This document shows, piece by piece, positions 25,267 through 31,568 of a DNA stretch of 31,568 nt. How positions within the stretch are numbered: position 1 is the stretch's first letter; the number at the start of each line of letters is the position of its first letter. The stretch lies in contig CAYQPF010000045.1 in assembly GCA_964419225.1 (NCBI GenBank), forward strand, positions 1-31,568. Direction: 5' to 3'. Made by a program: the position numbers and the translations under genes. The notes under the pieces are model-generated. The model searched no databases, had not been told where the DNA came from, and was given only the letters and a program-made list of their open reading frames with translations. This DNA is from CAYQPF01 sp964419225 (GTDB lineage Bacteria > Cloacimonadota > Cloacimonadia > Cloacimonadales > CAYQPF01).

Positions 25267-25297
25267 CTCCTCTTGAGAGGAGTACCCGTGTAGCGGG
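25267..25297. repeat. Palindromic repeat element at the 5' end of the M28 gene
   Basis: Two hairpins in series: CTCCTCT/AGAGGAG with a 2-nt loop (25267-25282) and CCCG/CGGG around TGTAG (25285-25297), then GGAGCTGTGTTGAG. This looks like the dispersed GC-rich palindromes common in intergenic DNA of FCB and other bacteria. Its stem supplies AGGAG on the minus strand. Confidence 0.65.
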
Positions 25298-25383
25298 GGA
25301 GCTGTGTTGAGTGCTTACATATACCACTAATCCATTCTTGACTTAACACTGGTATAGATATTGACCAATTGTCTTTCATTTTC

Positions 25384-26043
25384 TTAATAATCGTAATTCA
25401 AAGTAAATATTGGTGTTGTCTCTTTCAAATCAAAACCAAATTTCACTTTTTTTGTTTTCTTTGAATCTATTGCACAATTGATTACACTCGCTATATGATT
25501 TACAATTATTACCCCGGTTACTAATTTACTATAATCCTTGATATATCCATAACGCTTCCACATTTTGGAATACTTACTCTTATTCTCTAAAGAATTCCAT
25601 TCCCAAGATTGACTCTCTCCTATCGAATTCTGCTCTATATAATCAAAATACTGAGGGCCCCCATCTGGAAACTTTATTTTTGCTTCCCGAACTATACTCT
25701 CGTTATATCCCAATCCACCAAATCCCGAACTGCTATATTTTCCAACTTTCCCCAAAAATTCTTCAGAATAATTTCCCTGTCTTAAGTCCGCATTAGCATA
25801 AGCAAAATTTAGGCACTTTTCCTTTTTTAAATTCGTTTGATCATTATAATAAATTTTTAGATACCATAATGCACTCTCATTCGCTAAAAACAAATACCCG
25901 GATTTCTTATTACTGCTGAGTTCTCCCCAGCCTGGTATTATCGCTGATTTAGCTAAAAGTATCAACTTACCGCTCTCTGCACTCAATGTACTGCAAAAAA
26001 CAACTCCCAGCAATAATACGAGAATTCTAAAATTGGATTTCAT
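25384..26043 (-). CDS. DUF5683-like exported protein, third of three paralogues
   Basis: 219 residues with a signal peptide (about 1-23, ending STLSA). Residues 30-60 carry AKSAIIPGWGELSSNKKSGYLFLANESA, the family's proline-glycine turn followed by a hydrophobic stretch. A variable middle follows, then SWEWNSLENKSKY near 147, and a second hydrophobic stretch GVIIVNHIASVINCA near 180. It ends in an aromatic residue (NYDY), as outer-membrane proteins often do. It overlaps the preceding paralogue by 17 nt. Function unknown; the nearest family I can name is DUF5683, from the PG-turn motif. Confidence 0.75.
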   Translation of the reverse strand: MKSNFRILVLLLGVVFCSTLSAESGKLILLAKSAIIPGWGELSSNKKSGYLFLANESALWYLKIYYNDQTNLKKEKCLNFAYANADLRQGNYSEEFLGKVGKYSSSGFGGLGYNESIVREAKIKFPDGGPQYFDYIEQNSIGESQSWEWNSLENKSKYSKMWKRYGYIKDYSKLVTGVIIVNHIASVINCAIDSKKTKKVKFGFDLKETTPIFTLNYDY

Positions 26044-26695
26044 AATTTAATTTTACTCCACTTTTTATAAAATCAGGCTGAACTGATAAAGACCCAAGAT
26101 CTCTAAATTTCCGATTATTCCCCTTGGCCGATTTCGCAGCATTTATTACACTCACTACCCTGTTTACCAGCATTGCGCCAATGATAAAATTACTGGTAAT
26201 CTCAAACTTCTGCTTCCGTACCCTTAAATCCCTGTATTGCTTCCTGTTCTGATTACTACCCCAATCCCAACTATATTCACTTGAATAACTATTTTCGTCA
26301 ACAAATTTCTGGTATTCCTCTGGTTCATAATAATAAAGCAGATAAAAATTCCTGGCACTTTGTATAACCTCTTGATTATAGTCTTCACTACTCATATAAT
26401 TTTCGATTGAATTATAGTATTCTTCAGTTCTGTCTTTAGGAACTCCCGCTTTGGTCAATGCAAATTGCTTATAATTGTCCTGAGCCCATTTGATCTCTTG
26501 ATTTGTTCTAAAAAGAGACGTAATTAACGCGAGTTCACTACTCAGAAAAATTACCGCACCTGTTTTATTATTACTGTACAACTCTCCTGTCCCTGGTAAT
26601 AAAGCCGAAAATAAAACTGCTTTCTTTACTGATACTTCCTTAGCCTGCAACATAATAAAACTGAAGAGAATCATGACTAAACATATTCTTTTCAT
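26027..26695 (-). CDS. DUF5683-like exported protein, second of three paralogues
   Basis: 222 residues. The signal peptide is MKRICLVMILFSFIMLQA, then KKAVLFSALLPGTGELYSNNKTGAVIFLSSELA (positions about 24-56), SWDWGSNQNRKQYRDLR near 140-160, and FIIGAMLVNRVVSVINAA near 175-192. The C-terminus is LNYEIQF, ending in phenylalanine. Order and spacing of all these motifs match both neighbours, so the three arose by tandem duplication. AAAGG lies 8 nt before the ATG, 1 nt past the previous stop. Function unknown. Confidence 0.77.
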   Translation of the reverse strand: MKRICLVMILFSFIMLQAKEVSVKKAVLFSALLPGTGELYSNNKTGAVIFLSSELALITSLFRTNQEIKWAQDNYKQFALTKAGVPKDRTEEYYNSIENYMSSEDYNQEVIQSARNFYLLYYYEPEEYQKFVDENSYSSEYSWDWGSNQNRKQYRDLRVRKQKFEITSNFIIGAMLVNRVVSVINAAKSAKGNNRKFRDLGSLSVQPDFIKSGVKLNYEIQF

Positions 26696-26696
26696 A

Positions 26697-27587
26697 TTAA
26701 AAACCTTTACTCAAAACTAAACACGGTGTGATTTTATTATTATACATCGCTGTCTTAAAATTAATCTGAAAAGGTGCCTGTGATATTGATTCCTTATTGT
26801 GTTTAACAGTTACCCTGGCAGCATCAATAGCAGAAATTAAATGGTTAAAAATTAAGAGAAATGTAAATGTTTCCGCTTTATCATAATGTGTTTCTGCATC
26901 CTTACGCATTTTGATATATTCTTGACGTAATGCTGATTTAGAAGGTTTGTCAGCATTTTCACTTCCCAAAGGGTAATTGCCTATTAATACTACACCCTCT
27001 GTACCACCATTACTCCATTCCCATCTTATATTTGCTGCATCTGTACTGTCAGTACCTGCATAAGTCTCGTACCAGTCTGTCCAGCCAAAAATGTATTTGT
27101 CATACTTACCTATGTCTTCAAAAAAATGCTGTGTGTCACCAGGATCTAATCGGAAATGTGGACTATCTTCATCTGGTCCCGGTATGGTATAAAAGGGTAT
27201 TGCATTGGGATCATCCCTACTCAACTCTGTCTGTGCCCATGTCTGATAATCTCTGTTATAATTTATCAAAGCATAACTCTTGTATTTATCTTCTGCATCT
27301 CTACCCTTCTTATCATAGATCAAATATCCACCCAAAAAACCTATTTCCAAAGCTGCATAAACATAAGAAAAATAATTACTCTTATCTGTATAAAATTGCC
27401 CCGCACCTGGAAATATGGATGATAATAATAATGCTTTCGCAACAGATTTCTTCTCATACTTCACACTGATAATATCACTGGCATCATCGCTCTTCTCTTT
27501 GTTCCCAAAAATATCAGCATTATCATCTGCCAATAATAGCCCTGTTAAAAAGAAACCCAGGACAAATAAACCTATTACTTTTTTCAT
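26697..27587 (-). CDS. DUF5683-like exported protein, first and longest of three paralogues
   Basis: 296 residues with a signal peptide (MKKVIGLFVLGFFLTGLLLA). After an acidic stretch comes AKALLLSSIFPGAGQFYTDK (about 50-70) and the hydrophobic YAALEIGFLGGYL. The middle (about 90-210) is longer than in the other two. Then come RWEWSNGG, the helix with RQEYIKMRKDAETHYDKAE, and LLIFNHLISAIDAARV. It ends LVLSKGF. The frame opens at 27608 inside the protease gene, but GAGGTG sits just before the ATG at 27587 and the signal peptide starts there. It directly follows the M6 protease gene. Confidence 0.78.
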   Translation of the reverse strand: MKKVIGLFVLGFFLTGLLLADDNADIFGNKEKSDDASDIISVKYEKKSVAKALLLSSIFPGAGQFYTDKSNYFSYVYAALEIGFLGGYLIYDKKGRDAEDKYKSYALINYNRDYQTWAQTELSRDDPNAIPFYTIPGPDEDSPHFRLDPGDTQHFFEDIGKYDKYIFGWTDWYETYAGTDSTDAANIRWEWSNGGTEGVVLIGNYPLGSENADKPSKSALRQEYIKMRKDAETHYDKAETFTFLLIFNHLISAIDAARVTVKHNKESISQAPFQINFKTAMYNNKITPCLVLSKGF

Positions 27588-27597
27588 TTTCACCTCT

Positions 27598-30500
27598 TTA
27601 CTTTTCAATAGCTATGGTTACTTTTTTGGTCTCACCCGCAGATTTAACTATCCCAAAATATACCCCTGAAGAAAGATTCTTGGTAGGAATTTTTATCTCT
27701 TGCGTTGTATTTCCGGAATTTGCCAGACTACGCTCCAAAACTCGCTTCCCGGATATATTATATAATTCTAACTTCAAATCTCCCTTATGATTCTGAACTC
27801 TGATATTTATGTCCTCTTTTGAACATGGATTCGGATAAGCATATACAGATATAGGTGCTAACGCCTGGGTTGATCCCCATCTGAATTTCACCGTCATATT
27901 CTCCGGTTTAACTTCACCATTCCATAATATCGGATTTTCCATTATATTACTGATGAAGGACACATATACCGATTTGTTCGTTAAATAGAAAAAATACAGT
28001 CTGTTACCTATACTCTCATAACCAAACTCCGGCACCATCCCAATATTCAAATTGTTTATTGCCTTAGAATAATCAATTTGATTCTCAGCATTCAAACATA
28101 AATAATCATTTGTTACTGTTTTAACCCAAGTATATTTTGCTCCCCGCAACTCTACTGTAAATAATGCACTTCCAGCCTGGATCTGCTTTCCGGAAAAACT
28201 CGCAGGTGATTTTAAGGTGTTAGTCCCATCAGAGTATATTTTAAAAATCCGTGAATCCAAACCAAAGACTATCACGATACTCCCATTGTCTGAATATACG
28301 GAAAACTGACTTGGCTTCTGCCCGGTATAATTAGTAAAGATCTTGCTAAATTGCCCTGTCAGAAGATCAAATCGGTATAAATTCCCCTGGTCACTAAAAC
28401 ACAATATAAAACTCTTATCAACCCTCAAACTGTCATAAACACAAATCGGCTGATAATTCCCTATCTGCTCGGGAATACTATAACTATTTAGTAGTGATTT
28501 ATCATTAGAAAATACTTTTACAGTATTTGGCTCAAAACTGTATATTTTACTCTCAACTACTATCGGTCTGGATCTCGATGTGGAGTATTCAACCCAATTT
28601 CCAGCCAAAACATCTATCCTGTAAAGCTTATCCTCACTCGAAGCAAATAAATAAATCCTGCCATTGGATTGATATACTTCAGGATCTCTGATTATTCGCT
28701 GAGGTAATTCCAATGTACTTAATATCTGGGTTGTCGGATTAAGGTAACTTATCGTCTTATTTGAATAATAATAATAAGTCTTCTCTAACTTATTCAGTAA
28801 TTTAATCTGACTGCTTTCATCTATTATTGGATTATTCTTTATATAAAGATCCTTCCAATTATCTTCAAATAACTGATATACATGCTTTTTAAAAATCATG
28901 CTGTTGCCTGTCATTATCGGAACTAAAAGCGTATCACTTTGACATACTTGTCCAAATTTCTGTAAAGTATCTACTTCTGCGATCTTCTCAGTTTTATCAA
29001 ATAACATTGAAGAAATCCTAAATTTCATTATCCTTTGAGGATTACTGATTGAATGAATACAATATTCCGATGCAGTTCCATCATGAGCTACCAGCTTCGG
29101 CCTGCTCACTGCTGATAATGAGTCATTAAAAATCTCAGATGACCAGTCCACAAACAGTCCGTCTGCATTAAAACTGGGTTTGTTCTTAAAAAATGGATCA
29201 TAAGCTGTGCCAAGCCAATGCAAAGAATATGGATTTCCCACATCATCCATGTTATCAGCTTCAATTACACTTACTCCACGTTTATCATGTGCAGTATTTA
29301 TTTGATTATTAGCAAAATTACTTACAAATTCTCCCTCAGAATTAAAACTGCCCTGATTATAGAGTATGTTATCGTCAACATGCCATATGAGTAGTCCACA
29401 TCCTTCATAGGAGTAAGAAGTATTTCTAAACCCCGGTAACATCCAGTCGTATTCATATGTCGGATCATCCAAACCTTGTATCGTCGATGCCGGATATAAG
29501 ATCACTCTGGAATGTGGCCCTTCTCCTAATGCCCCCAGAAACGCAGTACCTCCATCACCGTCAGGATCAAGATTCTTATTCTCCAGCAAAATATACTCAT
29601 TCTGATTTAAAGGTATCTTATAAAATACGGGTACTGTCTTAGGATATACTTGCTTAAAATCAGATGCCTGTAGTTCTAACTCTTTATCAAAAGCCATGTC
29701 AGAAATTTCCTTCAACAAACCCATTCTCTTGAAATCTTCTCCCCAAACTAAACACCGGGAAAATGCTCCGGGTAATACAGGTGTTGCTCCCTCAACATTA
29801 TAAATCACACTGATTGTATCCTCTGTCACTTCCAACTGCATGACACCCGTTCCACCGGAATCCATGATATCCCATAAACCCACCGCTGGATTGTGATTCA
29901 CTACATTGTACAAATCTGCAAAACCTAAAGAATGACCAAACTCATGACTTAGTACACTATTAATAACACCATATCCGGAATAATCTGAGCTGCCGTCATC
30001 ATAATCTGTTCTATACATATCCTGAGTTATCGTCTCTGGCACATTACAAGCATAATTAATTGTGAATCCCCCATCAACTATAGCCTCTTTGCCTGTTCCA
30101 ACTTTTATAAAAAATGAGGGTAAATCACCAGGGGTGTCACTATTTATATCATGCTGCCAGTCTGACCCGGCATGAATTATTATATAATGCTCATAATTAG
30201 AAAATACTATACTCGTATCTTTATCAGCTTCTGCAAATACCGACTGAAAATACTCTTCCACTCTCGACATAAATAAATCCTGATTCTCAATCCCGGGATT
30301 ATAATATGACATCTTCTGTGGTAATGTATAAGCCGACTTGTTCTTCGGATATACACTGTAATTCATGTCGTACTGCTCAAAACTGGCTGCTCTGTAATAA
30401 TATTTCATCGCTTCCATATGAGTTTCATAAAATTCTAAATTATGTGGGGGTGATCCTAAGGCTATGGGATAGTTTAATCCGTTTGTTAAATCAAACTTAC

Positions 30501-30762
30501 CATTACCCGTTGTATTCGCATCTTCATCCTGTTGAAAATCCACCAACAATACTAATACATTCTGAAATGCATTACTCTTCGTGTCTGATCTCCGTATTAA
30601 TCCCTTTTGAGCTGATAATAAGTTCTCATAAGGGTGACTCTTGATTTTACTCTGTCGTTCTGTCTTCACTAATTTCATCTTATCTGTTCTTGATAATAAA
30701 AATTGTGGGATTAGCATTAATCCCACAATTATAACTATTAGAGATATTTTAACTCTATACAT
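27598..30762 (-). CDS. Secreted M6-family metalloprotease with T9SS type A sorting domain
   Basis: 1054 residues. A signal peptide spans about 1-24. The M6 (immune inhibitor A-like) catalytic domain runs from about 65 to 450: VLVLLVDFQ near 70, zinc site HEFGHSLGFAD (H273, E274, H277, D283) and the Met-turn GLWDIMDSGG near 297. Residues about 600-960 are beta-rich with repeated blade-like units (YRIDVLAGNW, YRFDLLTGQF), suggesting a beta-propeller. The last 85 residues form a Por secretion tail: YAYPNPCS, then INIRV, LELYNISGKRV, LSSGVYFGIVKSAG and a basic end. That tail directs proteins through the type IX system and is removed or anchored at the surface. AGGA precedes the ATG, 8 nt past the PorV-like gene. 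Substrate unknown. Confidence 0.93.
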   Translation of the reverse strand: MYRVKISLIVIIVGLMLIPQFLLSRTDKMKLVKTERQSKIKSHPYENLLSAQKGLIRRSDTKSNAFQNVLVLLVDFQQDEDANTTGNGKFDLTNGLNYPIALGSPPHNLEFYETHMEAMKYYYRAASFEQYDMNYSVYPKNKSAYTLPQKMSYYNPGIENQDLFMSRVEEYFQSVFAEADKDTSIVFSNYEHYIIIHAGSDWQHDINSDTPGDLPSFFIKVGTGKEAIVDGGFTINYACNVPETITQDMYRTDYDDGSSDYSGYGVINSVLSHEFGHSLGFADLYNVVNHNPAVGLWDIMDSGGTGVMQLEVTEDTISVIYNVEGATPVLPGAFSRCLVWGEDFKRMGLLKEISDMAFDKELELQASDFKQVYPKTVPVFYKIPLNQNEYILLENKNLDPDGDGGTAFLGALGEGPHSRVILYPASTIQGLDDPTYEYDWMLPGFRNTSYSYEGCGLLIWHVDDNILYNQGSFNSEGEFVSNFANNQINTAHDKRGVSVIEADNMDDVGNPYSLHWLGTAYDPFFKNKPSFNADGLFVDWSSEIFNDSLSAVSRPKLVAHDGTASEYCIHSISNPQRIMKFRISSMLFDKTEKIAEVDTLQKFGQVCQSDTLLVPIMTGNSMIFKKHVYQLFEDNWKDLYIKNNPIIDESSQIKLLNKLEKTYYYYSNKTISYLNPTTQILSTLELPQRIIRDPEVYQSNGRIYLFASSEDKLYRIDVLAGNWVEYSTSRSRPIVVESKIYSFEPNTVKVFSNDKSLLNSYSIPEQIGNYQPICVYDSLRVDKSFILCFSDQGNLYRFDLLTGQFSKIFTNYTGQKPSQFSVYSDNGSIVIVFGLDSRIFKIYSDGTNTLKSPASFSGKQIQAGSALFTVELRGAKYTWVKTVTNDYLCLNAENQIDYSKAINNLNIGMVPEFGYESIGNRLYFFYLTNKSVYVSFISNIMENPILWNGEVKPENMTVKFRWGSTQALAPISVYAYPNPCSKEDINIRVQNHKGDLKLELYNISGKRVLERSLANSGNTTQEIKIPTKNLSSGVYFGIVKSAGETKKVTIAIEK

Positions 30763-30770
30763 TAATCATC

Positions 30771-31568
30771 CTAAAACTTTAATCCAATTGAATATGTCTT
30801 GTTATAGTCGGTCAACTCACCACCTTGCTGCATTGCAAAATCTAAATAAATCGAATATTGCTTCGAAATGGTTGTCTGTAAACCAATTCCATAGGACATA
30901 CCATTAATATGACCCTGACTGTCATTGATATAACCCGTTCTAAGTGAAAGTAAATTCATATAAGTGTATTCTGCTCCTACATTGTATATTGCAGAACTCC
31001 ACTCCTCAGATCTCTTGTCATCTGTCCAAGCCGAGACAAGTCTCTTTAATACAAAATCATCATTAGCTAATAATTTGTTCATATCCGAATTAATGGTAAA
31101 CTTATTGTATTCTGAATCCAATAACCTATATGATAATCCCATTCTCCAATTCAATGGTAACGGATCTGCTTGGGCTTCATTTACATATGTTATGTTCGGC
31201 CCAATATTCTGAATATTTAAACCAAAATCAAGTCTGGGTATTAACAAATCTTTGTACTTCACCCCTAAATCTACTGCAAAAGTCATCCCTCTGCCCTTAA
31301 CACTCGACTCTGTCTGCCCTTGCCCTTCTGGTGCAAGATCACTTAAGATATACTTTATGTTCATCCCTAAACCTAACTTATCAGAATATTGAAATGCATA
31401 ACTGCCAGCTACTGCTAATTCATAACTAGAAAAAGTACCCAATGGGTTACCATCCTGATCTGTCCTTTCCTGCTCTCCATATGTTAAATATATTATGTGC
31501 AATCCTAAATTTCCACTCACATCCTCAAAATACTGATTCCAGCCTAAATATTCATAATATATATCATC
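30771..31568 (-). CDS. PorV/PorQ-family outer-membrane protein, 5' end beyond window
   Basis: The last 265 residues; the frame is open to the right edge, so the signal peptide and start are missing. The visible part begins DDIYYEYLGWNQYFEDVSGN and continues with GLHIIYLTYGEQ and FSSYELAVAGSYAFQYSDKLGLGMNIKYI-type strands, then regularly alternating barrel strands, ending YSIGLKF with a terminal phenylalanine, the outer-membrane barrel signature. The YYEYL..Y..V.GNLGL opening is characteristic of PorV-like (FadL-type) barrels. In Bacteroidota, PorV is the outer-membrane shuttle that carries T9SS cargo to the attachment complex. The T9SS-type protease encoded next supports that role, though PorQ-like or unrelated barrel functions remain possible. 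Confidence 0.83.
   Translation of the reverse strand, partial: DDIYYEYLGWNQYFEDVSGNLGLHIIYLTYGEQERTDQDGNPLGTFSSYELAVAGSYAFQYSDKLGLGMNIKYILSDLAPEGQGQTESSVKGRGMTFAVDLGVKYKDLLIPRLDFGLNIQNIGPNITYVNEAQADPLPLNWRMGLSYRLLDSEYNKFTINSDMNKLLANDDFVLKRLVSAWTDDKRSEEWSSAIYNVGAEYTYMNLLSLRTGYINDSQGHINGMSYGIGLQTTISKQYSIYLDFAMQQGGELTDYNKTYSIGLKF

Noticed and set aside
27032..27469. 145-codon plus-strand open frame
   Set aside because: It lies entirely opposite the first DUF5683-like gene and has no start context or motif.

Overview
The window is AT-rich bacterial DNA with densely packed, often overlapping genes. The organism is Gram-negative: it encodes an RND/TolC efflux system, lipoprotein signals, a murein lytic transglycosylase and an outer-membrane PorV-type barrel. 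A secreted M6 protease with a Por-type (type IX secretion, T9SS) C-terminal sorting tail lies next to the PorV-like gene, which points to the FCB group (Bacteroidota relatives). Gene content would suit Candidatus Cloacimonadota or a neighbour; that placement is an inference. A run of exactly 100 N at 10471-10570 shows this is a scaffold, probably a draft or metagenome assembly.

Block 1 (1-10216, all minus strand). Reading with transcription: an RmlB-like nucleotide-sugar dehydratase with altered catalytic residues, an MltD-like lytic transglycosylase lipoprotein, rimI, nadB, tmk, a CtpA-type S41 protease, and a receiver protein with a cysteine-rich tail. Most junctions overlap or are a few bases long, so this looks like one housekeeping/envelope transcription unit ending at a hairpin terminator (2595-2619). 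Downstream lies the start of a large protein with receiver-like domains and a PEP/pyruvate-binding (PPDK_N) domain; it runs off the left edge.

Block 2 (10217-22006). A repeat-rich spacer holds a tandem duplication of about 350 bp interrupted by the assembly gap. After it comes a plus-strand operon: PadR-type regulator, TolC-like protein, periplasmic adaptor and RND pump. A convergent minus-strand SEC-C protein follows. Then comes a spacer with a 173-bp imperfect palindrome, and a plus-strand potABC operon with no substrate-binding protein gene beside it. Spacers in this block carry degenerate short tandem arrays of period 7 and period 9. The period-9 array (GTCCATNNN) occurs in three separate spacers.

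Block 3 (22007-31568, all minus strand). Reading with transcription: PorV/PorQ-family barrel (partial), M6 metalloprotease with a T9SS-type tail, three tandem paralogues resembling DUF5683, a glutaminyl-cyclase-like M28 lipoprotein, a double helix-hairpin-helix (ComEA-like) protein, an acidic hypothetical protein, a 54-residue cysteine-containing protein, and an HDOD protein. The genes touch or overlap almost throughout. The most interesting system-level reading is a secretion/cell-surface operon built around the PorV-like protein and its probable cargo.

No rRNA, tRNA, CRISPR array, transposase or phage gene was recognised.
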